Assembly (NCBI GenBank): GCA_026873275.1
Contig: JANTUC010000002.1
Span: 3,224,001-3,288,000 of the forward strand
From: Pseudopithomyces maydicus
Lineage: Eukaryota > Ascomycota > Dothideomycetes > Pleosporales > Didymosphaeriaceae
Direction: 5' to 3'
DNA length: 64,000 nt
Shown one piece after another: positions 31,886 through 43,996 of the stretch. The notes below the pieces were generated by a model. That model saw nothing but the letters and a program-made list of their open reading frames with translations. It did not search any database and was not told the origin of the DNA. Position 1 is the first letter of the stretch. Each line of letters opens with the position of its first letter. The translations under genes were made by a program, and so were the position numbers.

Positions 31886-34658
31886 ATGAGCTGTGGCCGA
31901 AGCTACCTCAGCCAATATCAGCGAGCACGAACACCGAAGTCACCCATGGCGACCCCTAGTCGCGTCATCATTCCCTCTTCCTATCTTCCCTGGTTTGATC
32001 GGACAGTCTTTTGCTGGCGCCCAATTGGTGGGAACGCCCAACGCGACTTCGATGCCATAGAACCGCAGATCCAGGACACGATAAGGCCTGTGTTACTTGA
32101 AGCTATTTATCAGGATTTCGATCTTTTAGCTTGTCTATTCGGTAAAAGTGCCGAAATACAGGAAGCTCGACCCTCCATTGTTCTTGCTTCTCGAGATGCT
32201 CGTCGGGTGAAGAGGGCTCGAGAGCTGATCATCTCATCTGGTATTCTAAAATCTGTTCTTACGCCTTTCAGGATAGAAATCATGCCATCAACACCGTATG
32301 GCACTGCAATTCCAGTTGCCTCATACGCTCCTGATTTGATTCTCTCAACACAAGATTTGCCACACCAAAGCCTAGGAGTTGAGTCAAATCAAGCTACTAC
32401 TCAGGCTCGAGGCTACGAAGTTCTTTTCAAACCGAAAAGCGACCCATCAGGCACCATAATAGAGATCTACGTTCGGATCGATGGCAATAACTTACATCGT
32501 GCGACGGGATACCTTGTAGTTCACGAAGGCGAGCCTGAATATCTTTGTCTAACGGCAGCTCATGCGTTTGCTTCAACACATGATACAGAAACAGAGAGGG
32601 AAAGAGAAAGAGAAAAATTAACAACCTGGGGAGCTGACTACCGTTTTACAATTGATGACTCCATCACATCCTCTGGACCGCTTGGAACTCCTGTATCCCG
32701 TGCGCCTGCAAACATTCCAGCTAACGCCTCTGCTATCGGTGCTTCTCCTAATACGGAAAATTCGTTGGCTAAAATGAGTTCACCCTCTCAGTATGACATG
32801 GTGCAAAAAGGATCCGAAGAAGAAAGGCGCAAAAAGGCAGAAGGTGACAGTGATACGGAAACCTCAACAAGAGAGACTGAATTTGAATTAACAAATGTAA
32901 CTGGAAAACCACCAAATATTCCTAACGAAGAAATGCCAAATATCGACAACCTTGAGACTCTAGGAAACTTAAAACATCTTGCGTCCGATTGTGATTGGGC
33001 TATGATCGAAGTCACAAACGAAAAGCTTATACGAGATCTCTCCTCAACGACTGCTAGAAACCCAATCGAACCTATCACAAATTCAGATGATGCTGAGATT
33101 CGCGTAATTGCATCCACCTATGATGGAATGATACACGGAATACTCCTCCCTGGTCAGATATCTCAAAAGGTCCCAGGGGGCACGACAATGAAGCGAGTGC
33201 TCCTTTTCCAGGCGACTTATTTTGACATGGGAGTAACGGGTCTTATCAGAAAGGGCGATTGTGGTTCCCCCGTCGTTGATTTAGCCACAAATAAACTATA
33301 TGGACACATCATCTCTGTGTCCGAAGATGGAAGAACTGCTTTCGTTATGTCAGCTTCCGATGCTTTAAGTGCCATAAAGACCGAAGCAAAGATAGGACGG
33401 GTTAGCTGGAGCACATCTGGCTGGTCGCAGTTGCGAGAGGAATATTCTCTTCGTGGAAATACACTGGAAAGTGGACAAAATTACCAGTAAGTCGATGTTC
33501 TTTTTATGCAAGTCTATTCAACCAGTCCCATCGTATCCAACAGTAGTATCCTTCTCGAGTTATTGACAATTTGAGCACAGGGTAGCGGCAGCAGAGACGT
33601 GGATGGATAGACACAATACGCTACTCGCGAACAGGAAGGAATTCTCCGAATTACCTTCCGATAATTCAGAGGGCGCAAAAACAATCAAAATCGCCATCGT
33701 CGATGTGGAACCCTATTACAGAGATCCTTTTCAACAATTTCCATTCTCTAGTTATGTAAGAAAAAAGCATCTATACAATAAATGGGCTGAACAGCTTTCT
33801 GAATTGCTTTCGGAGATGGCACCTTTCGCCGCGATTCGACGATCATCCATCCTTTCTACCAAGGTAACATGTTCCGCCAAAGCAGGGTCTCATGCGCTGA
33901 TACACCGAGTGCAGATGCCCATTGGAAGTGTGGACCTATCCAGCGTAAATTGGAGGCCCAACATGGAGCCCTTCGAAAAGTCCAAGGCCGAAGTCACACT
34001 TGACGAGTTCAGTCCCGACATAATAGTACTGGTCTCTACATATAGAGGGGAAAATGACCGAGATATGGAATTCGCCTCCGAAATTGCAAAATACGCTGAA
34101 GAGAAAGGAATTATCCTAATAGTTTCCGCTCCGGAAGGTGATCAGTCTCAAAATGATCTTATACAGCGATCAAAGGACACACAAATGATTCGCGCATACT
34201 CGACAGATGGCGACGGCAACGCCCCTTCAAGAATTCAAAGCCGCAGAGAATATTTCTTGTGGACATCCAGGGCTTTCATCTATGATGAACAGAGAATCCT
34301 GACGCTCGGAGACTACGTGAGGACTACTTCTACTTCTTTAGGGAGATCTGGACCACAACTCGAAAGACTGGAGAAATACACTTACGGTAGGCTTGTGAGT
34401 GGGAATGGCTGTGCGGCAGTTGTTGCGGCAGGTATTGCGTCAATGGTGCTGCGATGTATGCAGGGGGTGCTCAAAGGGGAGGAATGGCTTCGTTTGCGGA
34501 GAACGAGTACGATGTATGCGGTTCTTAAGGGTATGAGTGAGATTAATCCTGAAAACGGGCTCTTCTGGATCACGCATTGGGAATGGTTTGGGACTGAGCA
34601 GAGGGAGCTGGAATTGGAGAAGCTGGTTAGAGGTGCTCTCTCTAAAGCACAACAGTAA
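31886..34658 (+). CDS. Fusion of trypsin-like serine peptidase and degenerate subtilisin-like domains
   Basis: 892-residue protein from exons 31886-33486 and 33581-34658. The 94-nt intron (GTAAGT...GCACAG) joins phase 2 cleanly, ending exon 1 as NYQ and continuing VAAAETWMDRH. Domain 1 has a possible intact chymotrypsin-fold triad: TAAH with His226, DCDWAMIEV with Asp370, and GDCGSPVVD with Ser461. The His-Asp gap is stretched by a charged low-complexity insert (about 238-355). Domain 2 has subtilase-like landmarks: IKIAIVDVEP with Asp575, a Rossmann-like core IIVLVSTYRG...GIILIVSAPEGD where an oxyanion Asn would sit, and SGNGCAAVVAAGIASMVL (807-824). In the last, the usual GTS nucleophile is replaced, so domain 2 is probably inactive. 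Residues 30-150 precede domain 1 with an unrecognised N-terminal module. No signal peptide. Start at 31886 or at Met21 (31946, better context CCCATGGCG). Confidence 0.8.
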
Positions 34659-34986
34659 AACATGTTGTCTCGCAAAACTGAATCTATTGTCGTTTCAAAG
34701 ACTTTTAATCTCCCTTCCTTCCACCAGTTAATCATGAAATCCCCACTCCTACCTCAAACAAAAACCAACCCCTTCCTCGTACCACATAATTATCCAATCT
34801 CCACCTTCGCCTCTGAACTAAACACACACAATCTCCTCCCTCCACCACGTAACATCAAACCCTATCTATACTCCAGATCCAAAAGCAATCTTCCCCTTAC
34901 ACAACGTTGATCCCCACTTATCTCCCTCCTCTGCCCTGCGTTTCCCATGTCCGATGCCGTCCGACGTACCTATCTACCAAGCGTAT

Positions 34987-35029
<43 letters not shown>

Positions 35030-35300
35030 GCCGAGCTGTGAATGTACTTGATGCCTTTCTCTCTTACTATTCTTTCAATGCGTAGTGTGTAGTCGAAACA
35101 GGTCCTTCCAGGTCGTTCATAACGAAACGATGTCTCTCTTCGTAGACGGTGACAGACACGGCATACATCACACATCGCATCCGCACGAGCTAAACACAAT
35201 TCAACGCACCCCACCAAGCCACTCAAGACAAAACAAAACAAAACGCTCTTCCTTTTATTTCATTTCCCCCTCATCTCCATCTCCATCTCCATCTATCCAT
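34659..35300. other. Intergenic with TA microsatellite
   Basis: Between convergent 3' ends of the protease fusion and ArgJ. Holds an (AT)n tract at about 34995-35029 flanked by ACACAC, and a CCATCT run near 35275-35300. No gene supported. Confidence 0.6.
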
Positions 35301-36688
35301 CTACGTCCTATAATCCCCATTAATCGTAACATACTCATGACTAAAATCACACGTCCAAACCGTCGCCTCCTCCCCCTCCCCCTCACTCAACCTCACCAAA
35401 ATCTCCAAATCCTCCCCCTCCAGTATCCTCGCCGCCCGTTCCTCATCCACGCTCTCCGGCTCGCCCTTAACCAGCAACTTCAACTCGGGACTCCCATCGC
35501 TGGGGACAAAGCTCACGCTCGTCTCCTCGGGCACAATCGAATCCACCCCCGCGTACCCCGTCGCGCACAAGATGCGCCCCCAATTCGCATCTTTCCCGTA
35601 CAGCGCGGTTTTCACCAGCGGCGAGCGCGCGATCGAGTTCGCGACAAGCTTTGCGTCCGCCTCGGAGGCCGCGTTCGTGACGCGGATGGTGACGAACTTT
35701 GTGGCGCCCTCGCCGTCGCGGACGACGAGTTGGGAGAGGGCGATTGCGAAGGCGGTTAGTTCTTGCTGGAAGGCTGCGAAGGACGCTGAGGTCGCGGAGG
35801 TTATCTCCTGGCCGCCGGCTGCGCCGTTGGCTAGGATGGCGACCGTGTCGTTGGTGGAGGTGTCGCCGTCGATCGAGATGCTGTTGAAGGATTTGGACAC
35901 CGCGGCTGAGAGGGCGGATTGCAGGAGGGGCGGTGAGACGGGCGCGTCGGTTGTGATGATGCCGAGGAGGGTGGCCATGTTGGGGTGGATCATGCCTGCG
36001 CCCTTGGTCATGCCTGCGATGCGGTACTGGGTGTCGTTGCCGGGGAGGGTGAACGTGCGGGAGACGAGTTTGGGGAAGGTGTCTGTGGTGCAGATTGCCT
36101 TTGCGGCGGCGAGCCAGTGGTCGTGAGTGGCGCCGAGGTTGTAGTATGCGGCTGGGAGCTTGGAGACGATCTTGTCGATGGGGAGGCGCTGGCCGATGAC
36201 GCCGGTGCTCATGACGATGCTGCGGGAGCCGTGGGCGTCGTCCTCGCCGTTGGAATCCGCGTCGAAGCATTTGTCTGTCTCGAGACCCATGCGCACTGCG
36301 TCTTGGATACCGCCTTTGCCGGTCACTGCATTGGCGCAGCCGGAGTTGACGACGACGGCGCGCACGCCATTGCCGCTGCGCTTCTTCAAGATGTCCCGGC
36401 TGACTGTTACGGGGGCGGCTTGGAACTTGTTCGTGGTGAAGACGGCGGCGGCGGCGCAGGGGAGTCGGATGCGATGAGGGCGAGGTCGTCGAAGCGGGTG
36501 TTTGATGCCTTTACGCCGACGTGGGCGCTCCCCGCCTTGAAGCCCAGCGGGTAGGTGCCCGAGGTAGGAATGTACTTCTTCTTGGAGGCGGGGATTGTGC
36601 CGTCGCCGGGGGCAGAGTATGCGCGGACCTGGCGGGTGAGGGCGCGGGTGCGGGCAAGCCAGCGGGGACCGGGGCGTGCGAGGGCCAT
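35301..36688 (-). CDS. ARG7: ArgJ: ornithine acetyltransferase / N-acetylglutamate synthase (one apparent -1 break)
   Basis: Mitochondrial bifunctional enzyme that transfers acetyl from N-acetylornithine to glutamate, closing the acetyl cycle of arginine synthesis. The N-terminus (MALARPGPRWLARTRALTRQVR) is an Arg-rich presequence. Visible are TYPLGFKAGSAHVGVK, VVVNSGCANAVTG, the autocleavage site NMA-TLLG inside MTKGAGMIHPNMATLLG (Ala239/Thr240), SISIDGDTSTNDT and the C-terminal CDFSHEYVTINGDYRT. The frame is broken once, at the plus-strand G4 run 36459-36462. The protein should read ...SDSP-CAAAAVFTTNKFQAAP, and one more base there gives 462 residues, the normal family length. Single exon. 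Because the enzyme is conserved and otherwise intact, a sequence error is likelier than loss. Confidence 0.92.
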
Positions 36689-36903
36689 ATTTTTCTAGCC
36701 AGAGTCAGTCCGACGGTACGATTCGAAGCTTGCGACATACGTACCTGCGCTCCGGACGTCTTATAGCGTCACGCTCTGCGTTGGTCAATCAATTGATCCT
36801 GCACGCCCTGCGCATCTCGCTGCGGGAGTCATGTCATGAGCTCTAAAATGTCTCTCCGCTTATCGGCCGCGCGCTAACCACATGCATACGCTCCGATCTG
36901 CAC

Positions 36904-37305
36904 TCAGCGCACCGCGCACCGCATTGCAGCTGCCTGGCTCCCGAACACGAATGCGCCCGCCATCACGCCGACGATGTAGAGCAGATAGATCCAGTACCGG
37001 ACCACGGCGACCTTGGACTCCTCCGCGAAGTACGGCGCGCCGAGAAACAGCAGCGCGGGCGCCGGGAGACTGGCCCAGAGCGAGGGGAAGATGCCTGCGC
37101 TGAGCATCGCTGCGATGGGGCGCAGTGCCGGGATCGCGTCCTTGTAGTATATCCCCGCGAAAAGAACCAGAAGCGTTGCGGTGCAGATGTAGAATAGTGC
37201 CGTTTCGACTTTGCTCTCTTTGCGAGGCTCCGGCGTCGCGACGGGCGGAGAGGCGGTGATCGGGAGCAGGGTTTCCTTCTCCGAGGGTAGCGAATTGGGG
37301 GGCAT
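36904..37305 (-). CDS. Small three-helix membrane protein
   Basis: 133-residue intronless protein starting at MPPNSLPSEKETLLP (the reading frame extends upstream through a translated GTAT/ACAC repeat, which I exclude). A short Pro-rich cytosolic N-terminus is followed by hydrophobic helices at about 36-52 (ALFYICTATLLVLFAGI), 62-85 (LRPIAAMLSAGIFPSLWASLPAPALLFLG) and 99-120 (YWIYLLYIVGVMAGAFVFG). No recognised family. Divergent from nothing close: ArgJ starts 215 bp away on the same strand. Its leader contains GTAT tetranucleotide repeats. Confidence 0.6.
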   Translation of the reverse strand: MPPNSLPSEKETLLPITASPPVATPEPRKESKVETALFYICTATLLVLFAGIYYKDAIPALRPIAAMLSAGIFPSLWASLPAPALLFLGAPYFAEESKVAVVRYWIYLLYIVGVMAGAFVFGSQAAAMRCAVR

Positions 37306-39534
37306 GGTCGTGAGGTATTGCTGTGTGCGTGTATGCGTGTACGTATGTGTGTATGTTTGTATCGATGTATGTATGTATGTACGTAGCGAACGAACATCCA
37401 GCAACGCAATGCTGACAGGTGCGGGTCCCTTTATATACACACCTACCTACACAGACATAGTACCACCCCAGCAGCCCTTTGTCAATCCATGCCCCTGTGC
37501 GTGCGTGGGTCGCCTATCCACGAACATGGCCGCTTTCGTCCTCGGGATGTCAGCCACACTGTGCGTGCTAGCCCGCCAACGGCATGGCGCGCATTGGATT
37601 CATTTTGCAAATGTACCGGGACGCGCTGCTTGAATCTGCGTTTGATTTGAGTCCACACGTAGTGTCGTCGTGAGGCTTTGGCGTGCGGCGTGGGAACACT
37701 AACGACGACCCGCCGATTGGCCCCTTTTCTATTTGTGGATGCGCTAGGCGGGATGCGGGTTAGCGGGCGATTCGTGCTGTGCAGCGTAGTGCCTACCAGA
37801 TTCGCAGTGGGAGAAGAAGTATCTAGCTTTGAATTTTAGAAGGGGTAGGAATTCTGAAATGAAATATGAAGCGATTGGTTGTTATATGGAAAAGCTGTAT
37901 TGGATATGTGGTTATGGAAGCAATGTATTTAAAGCGTTATTTTAGAGTAAGTTGTATCTCACAATCAAGAGTCAAAAATTTAGAAAAGTACTTAGATAGT
38001 GTTAAAAGGTTGCAATCTTAGGTCTGAATCATGATAACAACTGTTTTGATATCTTTATAGTTAGCTCGTTCGCTCTAACCAAAGGTTTCTCGTTTCATCA
38101 AGTTCTTCATGGTCAACATGCTGCACCCTTACCCAGCATCACTTTAGCCATTTCTTCATCTTCCAAATCTATCGCAACTGACAAACGCTGCATGTCACTG
38201 TTAACGTTGAGAATCCTTCCACTCAGTTCTCTACTCTTACCTATCATCTCAATTACTACTTTATTCTCTAAATGCCATACCCAGCGCCGTGCATGGGCTG
38301 TTAATCACCGTTTTTCCTCGTTATGGCGGCGTTCGAACCTTCGCCTATGCATTCCGCATCTTGAATAATACGACGTCTTCAAGGGATCTCGGTCCACGCC
38401 GGGCTTCTCGTGGGATTGTCTCCGTGCACAATGTTGAGATAGGCCCGCCCGTGTGAGCTCGAGGTCCCCTGCCTCGCTTTTGTTCAGAAATGTGGTGTTG
38501 TAAAGTTAAGGTACCCTGCTCTCCTGTTCCCGCTTCTTCAAATGCGTGATGTTTATGTTTTAGGGTGCTCCTTCTTCCATTCTACTAGAGATTGGTGTCA
38601 GTCTCGAATTATGATATCTTCTTTCTACCCTCATAGAATTTCTTTCTTTATTTGCAAATTAGCCAGCATGATATTAGATTTATTGTTAGTAGGATAAGTA
38701 TTTGCAACGGTATCAAGTCGCACATCATCCACGGATTGGGTATCGCCCCATGTTATAATCACATCATGGTACCTCCTATGTTCGCTAGTCTGAGAGCCTC
38801 CGCAATTTCCTCGGCACTTTTATTTATTGTCGTAGCTCCATTGTTGGGGACACTCGTGAAGCTGTTTTGCGACAGTAGCGTTTCATGTTCTTCTCTGGTA
38901 GATGCACGCTGGCTGCAATCTACTGTATTCTAACTCAACCGAAATTGCACACTCATCATCATAAGTCTCATCTGAAGTGTCTCGGTTGCCCCTCGAGAGC
39001 GATCACGAAGATATTTGTACATATGACGGCTTAGTGATTTCTCTAAGTCACAGATGAGGCAATCTTTTGTTCATTAGTACAGTTGTAGATAATTCAATCC
39101 GCTTGTTGATCTGATGAGTTTATTTCGATTGGCTGGTGACGGGTTAGAAATAGCAGGGTGGAGAGGTTCCAAAACCCCGCCTTTTGAAATACGAGCGTGG
39201 CTCAGCTGTGATAACCTTGCTAATCATGACCGGTCAGCCCAATGGGGACTTATTGGGCTATGGCCTACATACTCCGCCCTCCATCATGATAAAATCAGCC
39301 CAACTTATTGTAGATTGCAGATTGCTTATGAGCTAACGATAGTGGCTGATGTCTATCCTTTATCTCTACTGATCACCCAGCTGTCATCCTTACCTCCTTT
39401 CTCGCACTCCTTCCACACATATTCATGCTTAGGACAAACAATGCAGTGCTACGCGTGCCTGAGCAAACTTTTTTGCGTCTGTATTGCTATTGGCTTCATA
39501 TCAGAACTACTGTCCGTCCTTTACCTTTTCAGCC
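37306..39534. other. AT-rich gene-free region
   Basis: 2.2 kb. The first part (37310-37390) carries GTAT repeats and then GC-rich flank; from about 37840 to 39100 it is markedly AT-rich with no protein-like frame. No tRNA found: a GTTCGAACC match near 38330 fails to form a T-stem. Confidence 0.5.
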
Positions 39535-41678
39535 ATGTTGGCCGAATTCGAGAGGTCTGAGGCGAACCCATCGATCAAACCTGACTTGAACAAAACCCCG
39601 CATTTGAATTCGTGGGACGAATATAATGCCCATGTTTGCATGCATTGCGAACAAGTACTTGGAGCCTCGGAACTAGATCGATCGCCCTCTTTCGGGTCTG
39701 AAACCACCACCGTGTCTATCACAATGGATCTTATTGATCGAAATCTACGAAGCGGGGCCAATTCAGGCTGTCTGCGATCCATAGTCATCATGGGGTGTTT
39801 AGAGTGGGCTACGCTCAGGTCGGGATGCTGGGATGACGTCGTATATCTTTACAACAGGCATAGAAGCAGGTCATTTACTTCAAGAGATTGGAAATTATTT
39901 CTTTCTATTAAGAACCCACAATATCAAAGGAAATACGTTGAAGTAAATATAGGAAACAGTAAGCCTGTTCTGACTCATTCACAAAATTCATCTCTATAGA
40001 TACTGATTTCCGGTCAGACTCCGATGAGCCGCTCTCTAAGAGTACGGGGTCGTTGAAAACGCTTAGTCAAATCAAGAAATGGCTGGAAGAGTGCATGGAA
40101 TGTGGAGATAGACACAGGACGTGCAGGTCCACCGAAGGAAACAACATCGATCACAATGCCCAGGTACGATTTCTCGACATTCGAAATAATGCGATAAAAT
40201 TGGTCGACGCTCCTACAACGACAAGATATGCATGCCTAAGCCACTGCTGGGGTCCACCAGAAAGAATGTTCAAGACCACAAAATACAACATCGAGGAGCA
40301 TAGACATGGTATTACTCTAGATCGGCTGCCTAAAACGTTCCAAGACGCAATTCAGGTTTGCCGGCACGTTGCTATCGACTATATATGGATCGACAGTATA
40401 TGTATCATACAAGATGATGATGATGACTGGAAGTTTCAGGCATCACAAATGTCAACTATTTACGAAGGGGCAGTTTTGACAATCGCAGCCTCCAAAGCTA
40501 GTAATCCCCACGATGGATTATTCGCGACAAGATCAGATCTTTATTTGGATGATATCCTACGTGGATGTTCGGGTGTTTTGATACGCGAGAAAATGTCCTT
40601 TCCCCCGAGTTTGAGAGCCGAAGGTCCTTATAACCCGCCTGAGAGGAATGAGTGGCCACTGTATTATCGAGGCTGGTGCTTCCAGGAGCTTGAATTATCG
40701 CCCCGCATTATTCATTTCGGCCTTGAACAAGTTATCTGGTTATGCTCAACATTCGAATACCGTGAGATTGCTCCGAACCTTCCTACGCTTTTATCTCCAC
40801 GAAAAGCATTTACTGGGGTAACGGCTGAGGTAGGCGCAGACCTGTGGCACCGCTACCTGGTAATGTACACCAAACTATCCTTGACATATTCAAAAGACAA
40901 ACTACCTGCCATTGCCGCAATAGCCAAAAAATTTCAAGACCTAAATCCCGATCGGCAATACATTGCAGGACTGTGGACTGACACACTCATGTACGATCTT
41001 CTTTGGTACAAGATGGTTCCGGAAACAAAGTGTTACACCCCAAACGAACTACAAACACCATCCTGGAGCTGGGCTTCTTTACCAGGAGAAGTCGAATATC
41101 AAATCGGTGTGTTGTGTCAAAAACGAATTCTACCACAACTTGTTCGAACCAAGTATACCATTGATGGACCTGAATTTACTGGCCATATACGGGAAGCCTT
41201 CATCACACTACAGGCTCCAGTAATATCTCTGGATGATTTGATTTCGTCTGAAGAAATGAGAAATGAAACCTGGAATAATCTTTCAAAATACATTCAGAAT
41301 AATGTCTCTCCCGATTTCAGTGGTTTTCGAAAACCTTTTTGTGAATTTCCACTTCATTTGATTGGCCATTCAATCTTTTGGGACACCTCCACCGATAAAG
41401 AAGAGTACGATCGCCGAAGAGATTTTGCTAGCAATCTGCTGGTAGTCTTCCTCATGATCACATCTAGTCAATTATCCTGTCTTCTTGTAAAAAGAGGAGT
41501 CGAGGCAGGTACTTATGTGAGAGTGGGTTGTGCATATTTCTATAGACGACTGTTTTGTGAAGGATTCGACGGAGAAACCCACATTGACAAGGGGTTCTTA
41601 CAAGCAAAGAGAAATTTTGTTGATGATATTTGGAATGCAATCAAAGATACAGAGAAACGTGAAATTATTTTGGTTTAG
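39535..41678 (+). CDS. HET domain protein
   Basis: 700-residue heterokaryon-incompatibility-type protein from exons 39535-39958 and 40000-41678. The 41-nt intron (GTAAGC...CTATAG) joins NIGN-NTDFRSDSDEPLSKS in frame. An N-terminal CxxC (CMHCEQVLG) and a second Cys set (CMECGDRHRTC) precede the HET domain. The three HET motifs are YACLSHCWG (218-226), YIWIDSICIIQDD (269-281) and RGWCFQE (365-371). The C-terminal half, including PSWSWASLPGEVEY, is typical of long stand-alone HET proteins. In filamentous ascomycetes HET proteins trigger cell death after non-self fusion or act as NLR-linked effectors. The Met at 39535 gives the conserved-looking N-terminus; an upstream in-frame Met exists at 39484. 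Confidence 0.88.
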
Positions 41679-43996
41679 TACGCTACTAACCAAAGTACTG
41701 CTCTGTATTTGATTAGAGGCACAAAAATTTGGTGACTTAGGTCAGTCTTCCTTATGTCAAACGAGAGGGTAGGATATTCACAGATACTGATAGCTGGGTA
41801 CTAACTGGTGGAATCTCTTCCAAATTTACATCCAGGGAAGAGGTTGTTTCGCATCACAGAAAAAAGATTTGGTTGGTAGAGAGTAGGGTTTGCAGTATGT
41901 AGATTTCAGAAAAAATACGCTGCCCATAGAAACAAAAATATAAATACTCTCCAGCCATGAAAAGCCTAGTGAGGCAAAGGGACATGATTTCTTCAATATT
42001 TGTAGTTACACAGTCTGATAACTATAATACAGAGGAAGTGTAATTGTTGACATAATCAAACATCGATGCTCTTCTTACAAGGTGCACGCAACATCTTCCG
42101 TCTCCTATCAAGCATTGGTACTATATAGATTGGCAGGTTCAGTGGTTAAGGGAAATTATTAATACCACTTAACTACTCTTCGTCTCCGCTTGTATCACTT
42201 TGCCATCCGATAAACTCACCCTTCGGCGTTCCTCCCTCAGCTTCTCACCAAACCGTACAACCCAATCAATCCTTAGCAACCTGAACGTGGCGAAGCACCA
42301 GGTTCCGCTACTCACATATATGTACACGAGACTCCACTCGCCCTGCGAACACCATGACCGGGACTTGTCCCCGGAACATGCCTCGCCGCCGTGCAAAGTC
42401 ACATTCCCCTTCTCCTCAATGTCCACAAAAGCCTACGCCCAGCGGAACACTTTCCCTTGCGGCTCAAGCGTTCGTCGGTCCACTCGTCCGCTGGTCCCGA
42501 CCTGATTGTCGCGGAGTCCACATCTCACCAACTAGCACCGACCCCATCCTTCGGTGGAAATACGTAACCGCTGCTTTCATTATCCCACTTGCGAGGGCGA
42601 CGCATGCCTGAGCCTCTGCTCTCAAGTACCAATTCCCCCACACATGCCTACATATGTATCCACACTGCATCTACCAACAAGCTCTTTCGCCCTACGCAGT
42701 GCAACGACGTCCAAACACTGCGATCGGATATGCACAATGTGAGCTCAGGTCCTCGGGGGCGAAGGTCATCAGCCGTTGGGCGCACTAACCGCCTCCGGAT
42801 CGTTCATCGGACAAGCAGCCAATAGCATGCTGCGAGTGTCCACATGCGGACATAGATTTAGATATTTTGCAGGGGGCGAAGCAGGGGTCTGAATTGTACC
42901 TGACAGATGCCAGTGGGGCTAGTTGGTCGGTAGTCGCGTGCCTGGTTGCACGCAGGTACGGTGCTCGGTGCGTGCGTGCGTCATGGTGGATGGACGAAGG
43001 ATGAAGGCGACAACGAAGGGCCCGCGCGATGGAATGTGGAGTGCAGATGGGATGCATGCCATCGAGAAACAGCATGCATCTATCACCAAATCGGCAAAGT
43101 AATTGTGAATAAGGAACCTGTCAAGAGGTGGAGTTGTAAGCCCAAGCCTGCGCGACCTTCCATCCGGAGAGCGAGCTCGGAGCCTCACCCATCACCACCA
43201 TCACCACCACCACACTCCCACCTCCCGACAGGCACCACGATTCTCACCCAGCTAGCCTAACACAAATTCCCTCCCAGCTGATATACCTTCGGTTCGGCCC
43301 AACCAGCCAGGCACTCCACTCGCGCCTCCCCACCTCCCTCACGCGCAATGTCCGTAGTCCGAAGGTTTCAAGGCGCAGGCGTGGAGCGCGCTGTTACAAA
43401 ATGACCGGCACCGCATTGCTCCGCGAGGGTGAGGGACTCGCACGCACGCCTGCACGCACGCTTTTTGCATTACGTTCATTTTCTCGTTGTCGTTTCGACA
43501 CGTTCTTTCGTTCTTTCTACCTGTTTCGTTTCTCTCCACCCCGGATTCTTTCGTTTGGCGCGGTGCTGCATCTGATAGCTTGGATTTTTTTTCCTTCTTC
43601 GTCTTCCATTGACATAGATACACGCTCTTTTTGGTGGGAAGAAAAGCTATTGGGTTCGAGGACGCTGCGATTTTCACGCTCTTTTGGAAAACTTTGGGAA
43701 AGAGATTGGTTACGGGAACCGTTCACTCAGATTCACTCACTTACTTACTTACCTGGGATATTGTATTGATACGTATCGCATCACATCCATTCGGACACAC
43801 AACAAACACCTACATTCATCCATTCATTCATTCACAGCAGTCACAGCACACATATGCCAGGACGCACGCAATAAGACTCGCTATACACACATACAACCCC
43901 ATTAACACCACACAACACACAACACACACACATACACCACAGGACGAAACACCACACTCCTCCAGCAAGAGAGAGAGCCCAAAAAGAAAAGAAGAA
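41679..43996. other. Intergenic, no gene seen
   Basis: 2.3 kb. AT-rich to about 42180, then balanced. The last part (43750-43980) contains CATTCATTCA and ACACACA runs and is the likely promoter and leader of the Cys-rich surface protein. ORFs are short and lack domains. Confidence 0.5.

Noticed and set aside
35467..36270. 267-codon minus frame inside ArgJ
   Set aside because: Arg/His/Pro-rich out-of-frame shadow of the ArgJ coding sequence.
37306..37440. N-terminal extension of the small membrane protein
   Set aside because: The extra 45 codons translate a GTAT/ACAC repeat; the downstream Met gives a normal N-terminus.
38320..38350. GTTCGAACC resembling a tRNA B box
   Set aside because: The T-stem does not pair and no A box or acceptor stem is found at suitable distance.
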